A stretch of 64,000 nucleotides of DNA from contig NZ_CP107020.1 of the NCBI RefSeq assembly GCF_025725725.1, positions 682,001 through 746,000 on the forward strand, given 5' to 3'. Position numbers and translations under genes: made by a program. Below are positions 27,377 through 36,280 of the stretch, piece after piece. Under the pieces are notes generated by a model. The model made no database searches. It was not told the origin of the DNA and was given only the letters and a program-made list of their open reading frames with translations. The stretch is from Brachybacterium huguangmaarense. Its GTDB lineage: Bacteria > Actinomycetota > Actinomycetes > Actinomycetales > Dermabacteraceae. Position 1 is the stretch's first letter, and each line of letters begins with the position of its first letter.

Positions 27377-28690
27377 GTGGGGATGATCACAACCATCGCC
27401 ATGGGCGTCGTCGCGCTCAGCGCGCTGCTCGTCGTCGTCTCGTTCATGAGGGCGATGCCGCGGACGACATTCGTCGTGTGGGCCCTGGTGATGTTCTTCG
27501 TCCCGATCTGGATCGGGCTGGCCGCGGGGCCCCTCTTCGTCTCCGTCATCACGATCGTCACCCTGCTCGCAGTGGTCGCTTTCGGAAGAGATCTGCGGTT
27601 CTCCCTCGCGGACGCCCTGATGATCGCGCTCGTGGCTATCGTCGCCCTTCAGTATGTCCTGGGTGTCATCAACCTCAATTACACAGTCGTCACCGTGCTC
27701 GAGTGGGCGCTGCCCTACCTCTGGGGGCGGCTCGTCCTTTCGAGACTGCGCCCCGCGTTCGCCGTCCAATGTCTCGCTGTCTTCGGGATGATTGCTGCAG
27801 CCGTCGCCCTGGTCGAGGTCTTCACCAAGACCAACGTCTTCGTCCTGATGAAGCAGGACGATTCTCTGTATTCGGTCTGGGGCACTCTCCAGATGCGCGG
27901 CGATCACCTCCGGGCGGAAGGCGCCTGGGGGCATTCGATCGCCTTCGGGTCTGCCCTTGCCATGTGCTCGAGCTTCGTCCTCGCCACGCAGTGGAAGCCA
28001 GTCGTCCGCGTTCTCGGCGTCGTCCTGATCTCGGTTGCCTCGGTGTTGACTCTCAGTCGCACCGCGATGTTCGTCCTGATGCTCACCCTCGCACTGTCCG
28101 TGGTGCTGCTTCCTCGCGTCGGCCGACTCACTCGCGGCCTGGTGATAGCGCTGGGCTGCATCGGCGCCATCGTGGCCGGCCCTTTCATCGCCTCGATCTT
28201 CTCGGACCAGGGGCAGGAGGCCGAGGCCAGCGCCGGCTATCGAACCGATCTATTCTCCTTGTTTGCCTACGTCAAGCCTTTCGGCTCAGCCGACAGCTTC
28301 CTGGGGGTGACGAGCGGTGGCCAGTACCTGGGGAATTTCGCGAAGTCGATCGACAACGCTTTTCTTCTCACGGCCCTTCGGCTCGGCTGGTTCGGCTTCG
28401 CAGCGTTCTGTCTGGTGATATTGATCGCGGTCGCCTCACCCCTGCTGAGCCGCCATGTCACCCCCGCGGCGATTGCGGTCGCCGCGCAGATTCCTGGACT
28501 CTTCACGGTCGCCTTGATCACGCAGTTCGGCATGTTCTTCTGGTTCGCCGTGGGCCTGGCCGTCGGCTGGGACAGCCTGCTCAGGCATAGCCGGGAGGAC
28601 GCCGCGTGGCCGGATGAGCGGCGCATGCTGCTCGGCATGGAGGAAGACTACGACCTGATATCGGCCTACGAATTGACGAGGTCGAGATGA
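27377..28690 (+). CDS. O-antigen ligase/Wzy-like polysaccharide polymerase
   Basis: A 437-residue integral membrane protein with about ten to twelve hydrophobic segments, probably the enzyme that joins repeat units at the outer face of the membrane. Overall hydropathy, the long outer loop (about residues 270-320, with YRTDLFSLFAYVKPFGSADS) and the segment VLTLSRTAMFVLML resemble Wzy_C/O-antigen-ligase proteins, which share little sequence. GTG at 27377 is supported by AAGGAGG about eight bases upstream. It lies directly before the Wzz-like chain-length gene, the usual pairing of polymerase and co-polymerase. Family assignment is by topology and context. Confidence 0.7.
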   Translation: MGMITTIAMGVVALSALLVVVSFMRAMPRTTFVVWALVMFFVPIWIGLAAGPLFVSVITIVTLLAVVAFGRDLRFSLADALMIALVAIVALQYVLGVINLNYTVVTVLEWALPYLWGRLVLSRLRPAFAVQCLAVFGMIAAAVALVEVFTKTNVFVLMKQDDSLYSVWGTLQMRGDHLRAEGAWGHSIAFGSALAMCSSFVLATQWKPVVRVLGVVLISVASVLTLSRTAMFVLMLTLALSVVLLPRVGRLTRGLVIALGCIGAIVAGPFIASIFSDQGQEAEASAGYRTDLFSLFAYVKPFGSADSFLGVTSGGQYLGNFAKSIDNAFLLTALRLGWFGFAAFCLVILIAVASPLLSRHVTPAAIAVAAQIPGLFTVALITQFGMFFWFAVGLAVGWDSLLRHSREDAAWPDERRMLLGMEEDYDLISAYELTRSR

Positions 28691-28781
28691 ACATGGCTCC
28701 CCACGAACATATTGCGCGATGGCAGCCTGTTCCCGATCTTTGTTTCCGCGCATCCGCGACCGACAGGAGGATTGGTCTCCC

Positions 28782-30167
28782 ATGACACCCGAGCCCTCGA
28801 GCTGGAGTCTCGCACGCATCTGGCGTGCCCTGAGGCGATATTGGGCGATCATCGCCATCTTCGTCGTCGCAGGGGGCGGCGGCAGCTATGCGATCGGCAT
28901 GATGACGCCGCCGACGTACGAGTCCACCTCGACACTCGCGTTCTCGGTCACCCGCGGGTCGACCGCGGCGGACCTGGCCAACGGCAGCATCTACGCCCAG
29001 GACCAGATGCAGACCTACGCCCAGCTCACGACGTCCTCGGCCGTGCTCCAACCGGTCATCGACGAGCTGAGCCTCGACATGAGCGTGCAGGACCTCGCGG
29101 AGTCGATCGTCGTGACGAACCCGCCGAAGACACTGGTTCTTCAGATCAACGTGTCTGCCTCGTCGGCTGATCGCTCGGCGGACCTGGCCAATGCGGTCGC
29201 ACAGAGCCTGACCGAGGTCGTCGGGAGCACGTCGACGACGCCCACGGAGGGCTCCTCGCCGAGCATCGAAGCATCGCTGGTGGACACGGCTATGCCGCCG
29301 CGGCACCAATCCTCGCCGAACAAGTCGAGGCAGGGGCTTCTCGGCGCCCTCGGCGGTCTTGTCGTGGGCTGCGCCGTGGTCCTCGTGCTGGCGCTTCTCG
29401 ACACGAAGATCCGCGACGGTGAGGACCTGCGGCGGACCGCCAATGTTCCGCTCCTGGGTTCGGTGCCGAAGGTGAAGGACGAGCACGAGCTGAATGTCAC
29501 CGAGCACCCCGGGTCGCTGGCCTCCGAGCAGTTCAGGCGCCTTCGATCGACCGTCAAGCATGTGACAGCGACCCAGTCGACATGCAAGATCTTGGTCACG
29601 TCGCCGACCGGTGGAGACGGCCGGACGACGATCTCAGCAGGGCTGGCCACCACCCTTGCTCGTCTCGGCGACAAGGTGCTCCTCATCGACGCTGATCTGC
29701 ACCGTCCCGGTGTCGCGGCTCTCTTCGGCCTCGACGGCGAGGAGACCCCCGGCCTGTCCGGCGTCCTGACGGGCGGTGTCACCTTCGCGGCCTCGAAGCG
29801 CTATGTCGCTGGAAGCGGACTGGACATCCTGACGTCCGGCCGGACAGGTCAGAACGCGGCCGAGCTGCTCACCTCCGATCGGATGCAGGCGATGCTGGAC
29901 GAGGCCGGAGATTCCTATGACGTCGTCGTCATCGATTCCCCGGCAGCGCTGGACACCGCAGACGTGAGTCTGCTGGCTCCCCAGTCGGACGGCGTCATCG
30001 TCGTCGTGAACGCCGATCGGACGAACCGCTCCGTCCTGCTCAGGACGCTCTCCAGCCTCGAGGCTGCGGGGAGCAACGTCACCGGTGCCGTCCTCAACCG
30101 ATACCGGCGCGGTCGAGCGGCCACCGAGGTCCTGGGGAGGACAGACCTCCCACGCGAAGAGCGATAG
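28782..30167 (+). CDS. Wzz chain-length regulator fused to a degenerate BY-kinase domain
   Basis: A 461-residue polysaccharide co-polymerase. TM1 lies at about residues 20-41 and leads into the Wzz motif TPPTYESTSTL; a coiled outer region follows and TM2 is near 183-203. A cytoplasmic BY-kinase-like domain carries the A' motif KVLLIDADLHRPGV and Walker B VVVIDSPAALDTADVS. The P-loop reads TSPTGGDGRTT: the lysine expected at residue 281 is arginine. The C-terminus ends LPREER without the usual tyrosine cluster. It may therefore regulate assembly without autophosphorylation. ATG at 28782 is preceded by AGGAGG at a long spacing of 11 bases. Confidence 0.85.
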   Translation: MTPEPSSWSLARIWRALRRYWAIIAIFVVAGGGGSYAIGMMTPPTYESTSTLAFSVTRGSTAADLANGSIYAQDQMQTYAQLTTSSAVLQPVIDELSLDMSVQDLAESIVVTNPPKTLVLQINVSASSADRSADLANAVAQSLTEVVGSTSTTPTEGSSPSIEASLVDTAMPPRHQSSPNKSRQGLLGALGGLVVGCAVVLVLALLDTKIRDGEDLRRTANVPLLGSVPKVKDEHELNVTEHPGSLASEQFRRLRSTVKHVTATQSTCKILVTSPTGGDGRTTISAGLATTLARLGDKVLLIDADLHRPGVAALFGLDGEETPGLSGVLTGGVTFAASKRYVAGSGLDILTSGRTGQNAAELLTSDRMQAMLDEAGDSYDVVVIDSPAALDTADVSLLAPQSDGVIVVVNADRTNRSVLLRTLSSLEAAGSNVTGAVLNRYRRGRAATEVLGRTDLPREER

Positions 30168-30267
30168 GAATCCGGCTCGTCAGATGTTCGCGGCAGGCCT
30201 GTCAGAGGCCTGCCGCGAACCCGTGGCGACGGACACGACGAGAGGACGGGCGGCGCGGGTTCCCCTC

Positions 30268-31245
30268 TCAGCCCCCCGGCCGGGAGGGCCGCCCATACTC
30301 GTTCAGGCTTCCGCCACGCGCCCCCCACACCGCGCCGCACACGGAGAGGACCGTGTCGCGGCCGATCCCTGCCAACCGTGGCCGGCGCAGAACGTGGCCG
30401 GCGAGCCATTGGACGGAACCCCACGGCACACGCACGGCCGCCCGCGCCCACATCCTGAGGACGAGCTGTCGACGCCGTACCGGGGGTTCCACCGCCAGGA
30501 CGGCATGGGCCCAGGACGCCCCCGACCGGAAGGCACGCCGCCGCACCCAACGGCCGGAGAGCCTGTCCCGGGCGACCACTTCCCTGACCACCGCCTCATC
30601 GCACCAGAGGATCACTCCCCCGCATGCCACGATCTGCCGGCTCAGGAGAGTGTCCTCCCCGCCTATCAGGCCGAGTTCGTCCGCGAACCCGAGCTGATGC
30701 TGGCGGAGGAAGGACAGGTCGAGGAGCAGGTTGTTGGTGGCGAACCCCTCCCGGCGAGCACCGGTGGGTCTGCGAGCGCGCTCGAACGCCCCCGTTCGGG
30801 CCATCCAGCTCATCGAGTCGGATCCGGTGAAGATCGGCTCGACCGGCCCGGTCACCGCAGCGGGCCGGTGGGCGCGCCAGAATCTCACGAGTTCGGCCAG
30901 CCAACCGGGCTCGGCGGTCTCGTCATCATCCAGGAAGAGCAAGACGTCGAAGTCCGAGGCGGCCCGGAGAGCGGCATTGCGCGCCGCGGAGATGCCCGGG
31001 CGTGGCTCGTGGACGTATCGCACGGCCGACCCGGGAACGGTCTCCTCCGCGACGACGTGCCGCGCACTGCCGGTCGGCTCGTTGTCGACGACCAGGAGGG
31101 TGGCCGGAAGCTGGATCTCCGCCAGCTGGGGCAGAACGGAGCGCATCGCGAGACGCAGCGCCTCCGGTCTGCGGTAGGTCAGTACCGCCACCGCGACATG
31201 CGGCGCCCCTTGACCCTGCCCATGCGATGCCACTCGGTCCCCCAT
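30268..31245 (-). CDS. Family 2 glycosyltransferase
   Basis: A 325-residue GT-A-fold transferase. VAVAVLTYRRPEALRLAMRS opens the domain, LLVVDNEPTGSARHVV and HEPRPGISAARNAALRAA follow, and LLFLDDDETAEPGWLAEL carries the acidic metal-binding motif. FATNNLLLDLSFLR and ELGLIGGEDTLLSRQI belong to the acceptor region. ATG at 31245 lies 15 bases after the stop of the GT4 gene 31260-32522, indicating an operon; an internal GTG at 31233 with GGGGGA upstream is an alternative. It closely parallels the GT2 at 32579-33535 in motif order, so the two may be old duplicates. Sugar specificity is unknown. Confidence 0.88.
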   Translation of the reverse strand: MGDRVASHGQGQGAPHVAVAVLTYRRPEALRLAMRSVLPQLAEIQLPATLLVVDNEPTGSARHVVAEETVPGSAVRYVHEPRPGISAARNAALRAASDFDVLLFLDDDETAEPGWLAELVRFWRAHRPAAVTGPVEPIFTGSDSMSWMARTGAFERARRPTGARREGFATNNLLLDLSFLRQHQLGFADELGLIGGEDTLLSRQIVACGGVILWCDEAVVREVVARDRLSGRWVRRRAFRSGASWAHAVLAVEPPVRRRQLVLRMWARAAVRVPWGSVQWLAGHVLRRPRLAGIGRDTVLSVCGAVWGARGGSLNEYGRPSRPGG

Positions 31246-31259
31246 CAGTCTCGGCGTTC

Positions 31260-32522
31260 TCACCGCGCGGGCTCGCCCGATGCGTCCTGTCCGTCCTGCT
31301 CTTCCGCGTCGTCCGGGGCACGCTTCGCGTGGTGGCGGATCGCATCCCGATACCACCCGTCCACCAGCGCTACGAAGCGCTCCGCGTCCCAGGACGAGAC
31401 GGGCTCGCCGCCGACGGACGCCGCCTCCCTCAACTTGCTGGCCAGGTTCGCGACGACATCGCCCTCCAGCGAGGCGATGTGCGCATTGGGCCCGGCCAGG
31501 ACGGGCGGACCGCCCATGGGCAGGCAGACGACCGGGCACCCCAAGGCGCTGGCCTCTGCAGCGACCCACCCGGCCTGGTCGTGCATCGATGGGAAGAGCA
31601 TCGCGTCCGCGTCGGCCAAGGCGCTCAGGACCTCGTGGCGGGGCCGATGACCGTGGAAGCCGACCCGCGTCTCGATCCCGAGACGACGAGCATACGAGCG
31701 GAGGGCCTTCTCCTCGTAGCCCTCGCCGTAGATGTCGAGGCGCCAGCCGGGAGCTCGGGCGATCGTCGCGAGGGCCAGACGTCCTCCCTTCCACCCGAGG
31801 AGACGCGCCGGGAACACGGCACGTCGATCACCGCGATCATCATCGGTGCGTCGGGCAGCCGGCGGAAGATCCTTCATCGCCGCGTTGGGCTCGACCGCCA
31901 CGTCGGCCGCGTACCGGAATCTCCGTGCCACGTCAGGGTTCTGGGCGACGACGACCCCGGCACGGCGCGCTGCGGCGTCTCCCCAGATCCGTCGCGGGAT
32001 CCCCGTCGTCGCACCTCGCGCCAGCTCGGTGACCGTGCCCCGCAGACCCAGCCATCGGGCCAGCTTGACGATGGGCACTCGAGAAGCGCCCCCGACCGGC
32101 CCCCAGACGAACGCCGGACCATCGATCCGGGCGGCTCCGCAGGGGAGCCAGTCATTGGCCCACGTGACGTGGTGAATGACGTCGAACCCGAATTCCTCCT
32201 GGAGATCGAGACCCTTGTGCGCCATCAGCCGCTGCCAGGCCGCGTAATACCAATAGAGGTCCCATGACCGGCGTTTCATGGCCATTATCCGGGGCGGGAG
32301 GTCGAGGTAGATCACGGTGAGATGGGCAGCGAGCTCGGGATCATCGGACCGCGCCTTCTCCACCAGGCCCCTGAAGCGCTCGCGGGTGATCACCCATACA
32401 TCGTGTGACCGGGCCGCTGCGGTCGCCATCGTCCAGCCGGCCGCAGCTTCGGGCTCTTCGCACGGCGCGCATGCATAGGCGCTGACCAGCACGCGAAGCC
32501 GGGGGCCGCGACCTTGACTCAT
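31260..32522 (-). CDS. Family 4 glycosyltransferase
   Basis: A 420-residue GT-B-fold enzyme. The acceptor half has RVLVSAYACAPCEEPEAAAG, DVIHHVTWANDWLP and FVWGPVGGASRVP. The donor half has AVFPARLLGWKGGRLALATI, LDIYGEGYEEKALRSYA, VGFHGHRPRHEVLSALADAD and FPSMHDQAGWVAAEASALG, whose glutamate contacts the nucleotide sugar in the family. ATG at 32522 lacks a strong ribosome site; the upstream 56-base gap is shared with the divergent GT2 gene. Probably adds one sugar of the EPS repeat unit. Confidence 0.88.
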   Translation of the reverse strand: MSQGRGPRLRVLVSAYACAPCEEPEAAAGWTMATAAARSHDVWVITRERFRGLVEKARSDDPELAAHLTVIYLDLPPRIMAMKRRSWDLYWYYAAWQRLMAHKGLDLQEEFGFDVIHHVTWANDWLPCGAARIDGPAFVWGPVGGASRVPIVKLARWLGLRGTVTELARGATTGIPRRIWGDAAARRAGVVVAQNPDVARRFRYAADVAVEPNAAMKDLPPAARRTDDDRGDRRAVFPARLLGWKGGRLALATIARAPGWRLDIYGEGYEEKALRSYARRLGIETRVGFHGHRPRHEVLSALADADAMLFPSMHDQAGWVAAEASALGCPVVCLPMGGPPVLAGPNAHIASLEGDVVANLASKLREAASVGGEPVSSWDAERFVALVDGWYRDAIRHHAKRAPDDAEEQDGQDASGEPAR

Positions 32523-32537
32523 GGCCGAACCCTATCG

Positions 32538-32549
32538 CTATCCGGATAG
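32538..32549. promoter_or_regulatory. 12-bp perfect palindrome in a divergent promoter
   Basis: CTATCCGGATAG reads the same on both strands and lies in the 56-base gap between divergent glycosyltransferase genes. It also supplies -10-like GATAG sequences in each direction, so it may be an operator or two overlapping promoters. Confidence 0.35.
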
Positions 32550-32578
32550 TCTGGACCCACCGCGTGAGAGGGGAAGCG

Positions 32579-33535
32579 ATGCGCAGCAATGAGCGGTCCG
32601 TGGTGGTCGGTGTGCTCACCTATCGTCGGCTTGAGATGCTCAGCACTCTGCTGAGAATGCTCGAGGAGCAGAGTGAGGCGGTCGACCAGACCATATGGAC
32701 CGTCAGCACCCTTGTCGTCGACAACGACGCCGACGGCAGCGCCCGTGACCTGGTGACGAGCCGCTACCCCTCGGTCCACTATGAGGTCGAGCCCGTGCCC
32801 GGGATTGCGCGTGCACGGAATCGCGCGCTGGACGCGGCAGCGGACCTCGGTGCGCAGGTCCTCGTGTTCATCGACGACGACGAGGAGCCGGAGCCGGGGT
32901 GGCTCACATCGCTGCTCGCCACATACGAGCACTGCGACTGCGCCGCCGTCGTCGGCAGAGTCGTGTCGCGGTTCGAAGGCGCTCCGGATCCTTGGCTGAT
33001 CGAGGGCGGATTCTTCCGGAGGGCCCACCGGCTCGGACTGCGCACCGGAGACACCGTGGCGTCGGCGGCAACGAACAATCTGCTGCTCGATCTCGCGATC
33101 GTCGGCGACCTGGGTCTTCGATTCGAGGAGACGCTCGGTGCGGCGGGCGGCGAGGACACCCGCTTCACGCTCCAGCTCACTGCGGGACACGGCCGGATCG
33201 TGTGGTGTGAGGAGGCGGTCGTCGTCGATGTCGTCACCCCCGAGCGCGCCACGCGAAAGGTGGCGGTCCGCAGGGTGTTCTCGGCCGCCAGCGGTTCGAT
33301 CGCAGCGATCGTCGCGTCCCAGGAGACGCCGAGGGCCCGTGCGAGGTCGATCGCGCGGTTCACCGCGACCGGTCTGGGACGCGTGGGGATCGGGGCCGTG
33401 CAGACGGTCGCGGGAACTGTCGCGCGCCGCCAGCGCTGGCAGGCGCGCGGTGTGGGCAGGATGGCCCGGGGCGCGGGGGCCCTCTTGGGCATCACGGGGA
33501 GGTCCTATGCCGAGTATCGACGTCAGGACGCATGA
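32579..33535 (+). CDS. Family 2 glycosyltransferase
   Basis: A 318-residue GT-A transferase with VVVGVLTYRRLEMLSTLLRM, TLVVDNDADGSARDLV, VPGIARARNRALDAAADL and VLVFIDDDEEPEPGWLTSL, followed by ATNNLLLDLAIVGDLGLRF and LGAAGGEDTRFTLQL. ATG at 32579 is preceded by GAGAGGGG, giving a better start than the GTG at 32564. The motif order matches the GT2 at 30268-31245, suggesting paralogy within the locus. It diverges from the GT4 gene across a palindrome-bearing gap. Predicted to act on the cytoplasmic face; donor unknown. Confidence 0.88.
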   Translation: MRSNERSVVVGVLTYRRLEMLSTLLRMLEEQSEAVDQTIWTVSTLVVDNDADGSARDLVTSRYPSVHYEVEPVPGIARARNRALDAAADLGAQVLVFIDDDEEPEPGWLTSLLATYEHCDCAAVVGRVVSRFEGAPDPWLIEGGFFRRAHRLGLRTGDTVASAATNNLLLDLAIVGDLGLRFEETLGAAGGEDTRFTLQLTAGHGRIVWCEEAVVVDVVTPERATRKVAVRRVFSAASGSIAAIVASQETPRARARSIARFTATGLGRVGIGAVQTVAGTVARRQRWQARGVGRMARGAGALLGITGRSYAEYRRQDA

Positions 33536-33606
33536 GCCTCGTGGCGACAATCGGCCGAAAACTGCCTCGTAGGCGTCGTCCCGCCCGTCGACAATCTCGA
33601 GGACCC

Positions 33607-33627
33607 GGCATCGTGTTACGATGCCGC
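33607..33627 (+). promoter_or_regulatory. 8-bp inverted repeat between two glycosyltransferase genes
   Basis: CGGCATCG (33607-33614) and CGATGCCG (33620-33627) are exact reverse complements around TGTTA. The site overlaps a -10-like TACGAT at 33618-33623, so it could be an operator of the next gene or a weak terminator of the previous one. Confidence 0.3.
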
Positions 33628-33685
33628 AGCAGATCGGTCCATCTCTGATCAGCATTTATTCGCAAGAGTTCTGGGGGGAGCCGCG

Positions 33686-34663
33686 ATGCGAAGCGATTTT
33701 GGCGAGAACAATCCGGGAAACGGCGATGGCGGCCTTCGCGTGGTGATGCCCGTCCACAACGCCGAGAGCTTTCTCGACGAGGCCCTGGAAAGTGTTCTGA
33801 ACGATCTTCCGGCGGGGGGCGAGGTCGTCGTCGTCGACGACGGGTCGTCCGACCGCAGCCCGGAGATTCTGGCACGCTATGCCGACGACCGCCGGGTCGC
33901 GGTCATTCGCAACGACACCGCCACCGGCGTCTCGCGTGCCCTGAACAGGGCGATCACCTACGGCGAGTGCCCGGAGTTCGTGTCCGTGGCGGAGCACGAC
34001 GACGTCGTCCTCCCGGGGCGCTTCGCAGCCCATGTGCGAGCACTGGAGACCGAGCCCCAGCTGGGGGCCGTCTCCGGAGAGGGCCGCTATCTGGGCCCGA
34101 CGGGGCGGGTCGCCGGGAGGGTCGCCGTCGGGCCGAAGAACTCCGATGAGTTCCGCCGGATGAAGGAACAGGGACGCGAGATCCTCATTCCTCATCCCGC
34201 CATCACCTACCGACGCGATGCTGTGGTCGGCGTAGGCCTCTACGATGAGACGTTCGATGCCGCCCAGGACCTGGAGATCGTCAATCGGCTGGTGTACGAG
34301 GGCGGATGGGAGGTACGGCTGCTTGCCGGACCACACGTCCTGTATCGAATTCATGATGAGTCGATGTCTTTCGCCCATATCGCTTCCCAGCGCATGATGA
34401 CCCGCTACATCGTGTACCGGAACAATGCACAGCTGAACGACCTGCCGTACGAGGGATATTCACGATGGTGCGAGCTCAATCAGCCTGATCGCCGCACGAA
34501 GGTCCGTTGGTGGCGCAAGGACACCGGGGCTCTCTGCTACCGGAAGGCGGGTCTCGCGTGGCTCAATCGGCGACCGTTCTCGTTCCTCGGCAACCTCGCG
34601 GAGGCCAGTGTCCTCCACCCGAAGTGGGTGCTGATGAAGATCGGCGTCGCGATGGGGCGATGA
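33686..34663 (+). CDS. Family 2 glycosyltransferase (last gene of the EPS locus)
   Basis: A 325-residue GT-A transferase. RVVMPVHNAESFLDEALESV, VVVVDDGSSDRSPEILARYA, RNDTATGVSRALNRAI and FVSVAEHDDVVLPGRFAAHV form the donor domain, with EHDD replacing the more usual DxD. HPAITYRRDAVVGVGLYDET and AAQDLEIVNRLVYEGG follow. The C-terminal RWWRKDTGALCYRKAGLAW is basic and could associate with the membrane. ATG at 33686 is supported by GGGGGGAG at proper spacing. After it the locus ends and unrelated minus-strand genes begin. Confidence 0.88.
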   Translation: MRSDFGENNPGNGDGGLRVVMPVHNAESFLDEALESVLNDLPAGGEVVVVDDGSSDRSPEILARYADDRRVAVIRNDTATGVSRALNRAITYGECPEFVSVAEHDDVVLPGRFAAHVRALETEPQLGAVSGEGRYLGPTGRVAGRVAVGPKNSDEFRRMKEQGREILIPHPAITYRRDAVVGVGLYDETFDAAQDLEIVNRLVYEGGWEVRLLAGPHVLYRIHDESMSFAHIASQRMMTRYIVYRNNAQLNDLPYEGYSRWCELNQPDRRTKVRWWRKDTGALCYRKAGLAWLNRRPFSFLGNLAEASVLHPKWVLMKIGVAMGR

Positions 34664-34831
34664 CGCCTCGGAGGCTCGGGCTCCAGGAAGGTCTCGGCAA
34701 CCATGCGGCGCATCTGGACCGACACCCTGTGCGGACGGCATCGCCATGGGCCTGCCGCTTCGCTCCCGTGAGCCCGGACGGACCTCTCCAGAAGCGCCCT
34801 GGCACAGGGGTCTGACCGCCCCGGAACGGCC

Positions 34832-36271
34832 TCACTCCCCCGACCCGACTCCCGCCTTCTCGCGCGCGCGGTCGAGCACGCTCACGCCGAGCGCGACCGT
34901 GGCGAGCGCCATGATCACCACGAGGGTGATCACGAACGCCTCGTACCAGGCCATGCCGCCCTCGACGAGCGAGAACAGGATGCCCGGGATGAGGGCGGTG
35001 CCGATCGCGGCGCCGATGCGCTGGCCCAGCGACAGGATGCCGCCGGCGACCCCGCCGAACCGCGGGTCCACGGCACCGAGCGTGAGGGTCTGGTTCGGGG
35101 AGATGGTGAAGCCCTGGCTCGTGCCGATCAGCAGCAGCGGCAGCGCGAGGACCCCGTAGCCCACGGCGCCCGACTCCACGGGCCCGGCCACGAGCGCCAC
35201 GAGCGCGAGGCCCGCGATCGCGATCAGGAACCCCGCGATCACGAGGCGGCGCCCGAGTTTGAGCACGTAGCGGCCGCCGATCTGGGAGGTGATCATCGCG
35301 GCGATCGAGGAAGGGATGCCGATGATCGACGCCTCGAAGGGCGTGTGGTCGAGATGGCGCTGCAGGTAGAGGGGCACCACGATCCAGATGCTGGTCGACC
35401 CCAGGAAGTAGACCGAGACGATGATGATGCCGTTGCGGAACGGGGTGCTGCGGAAGATCGCGGGGTCGACCATGGGCGGCCGTCCGCGCTCCCGGTAGCG
35501 GTTCTCCCAGGCCACCCAGCCGAGCACGAGCAGCAGACCGGCCGGCAGGCACAGCCACACGAGCGCGGAGACCTCGCGCTCGAGGAACGGCAGCATCACG
35601 AGCAGGATCGAGAGGCCCAGGAGGATCGTGCCCACCGGGTCCAGGTCGGGTTTGGCGGCGCCCCGCAGACGCAGCTTGTCGTCGGGGATCCACGCCACGG
35701 CGAGCGCGATCGCGAGGATGCCCAACGGCACGTTCATGAAGAACATCCAGCGCCACCCGGCGTCCTCGCCGAGCAGCTGCATGAGCAGCCCGCCGAGCAC
35801 GGGCCCGACCGCCGTGGCGACCGCGACGGTCGTCCCGAACATCGCGAAGGCCCGTGCCCGGGCCTGACCGCGGAAGGTGGTCTGGATCAGGCCGATCGAC
35901 TGCGGGTTCAGCAGGCCCGAGCCGACGCCCTGGAGGATGCGTGCCACGTTCAGCACGTTCACGTCCCACGCGAGCCCCGCGAGCAGCGACCCGAGGGTGA
36001 ACACGCTGACCCCGGCGATGAGCATGCGCCGCCGTCCGGTCGCGTCGCCCGCGCGTCCCGACGGGACCAGCAGCACTCCGAAGGCGAGGGCGTAGCCCGA
36101 CAGCACCCACTGCAGCCCGGAGGAGTCCGCACCGAGCGAGTCGCCGATCGGGTCGAGCGCCACGTTGATGATCGAGACCGCCACGAGCGCCATGAACAGC
36201 GGCAGGAGCAGGACGAACAGGACCCGGCGAGGATGGGACGGGGACTGCGAGGAGGAGGTCGGAGAGGGCAC
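34832..36271 (-). CDS. MFS multidrug efflux transporter, DHA2 (EmrB/QacA) type
   Basis: A 479-residue membrane protein with about fourteen hydrophobic segments, predicted to expel drugs or other small molecules with proton motive force. MFS motif A is seen as GRAGDATGRRRML, motif C-like sequence as GVGSGLLNPQSIGLIQ and ATAVGPVLGGLLMQL, and INVALDPIGDSLGADSSGLQ matches the first outer loop of the DHA2 group. The start is a GTG at 36271. The M48 protease gene ends nine bases upstream on the same strand, so they are likely cotranscribed. Substrate unknown. Confidence 0.9.
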   Translation of the reverse strand: MPSPTSSSQSPSHPRRVLFVLLLPLFMALVAVSIINVALDPIGDSLGADSSGLQWVLSGYALAFGVLLVPSGRAGDATGRRRMLIAGVSVFTLGSLLAGLAWDVNVLNVARILQGVGSGLLNPQSIGLIQTTFRGQARARAFAMFGTTVAVATAVGPVLGGLLMQLLGEDAGWRWMFFMNVPLGILAIALAVAWIPDDKLRLRGAAKPDLDPVGTILLGLSILLVMLPFLEREVSALVWLCLPAGLLLVLGWVAWENRYRERGRPPMVDPAIFRSTPFRNGIIIVSVYFLGSTSIWIVVPLYLQRHLDHTPFEASIIGIPSSIAAMITSQIGGRYVLKLGRRLVIAGFLIAIAGLALVALVAGPVESGAVGYGVLALPLLLIGTSQGFTISPNQTLTLGAVDPRFGGVAGGILSLGQRIGAAIGTALIPGILFSLVEGGMAWYEAFVITLVVIMALATVALGVSVLDRAREKAGVGSGE

Positions 36272-36280
36272 CTTCGCAGT

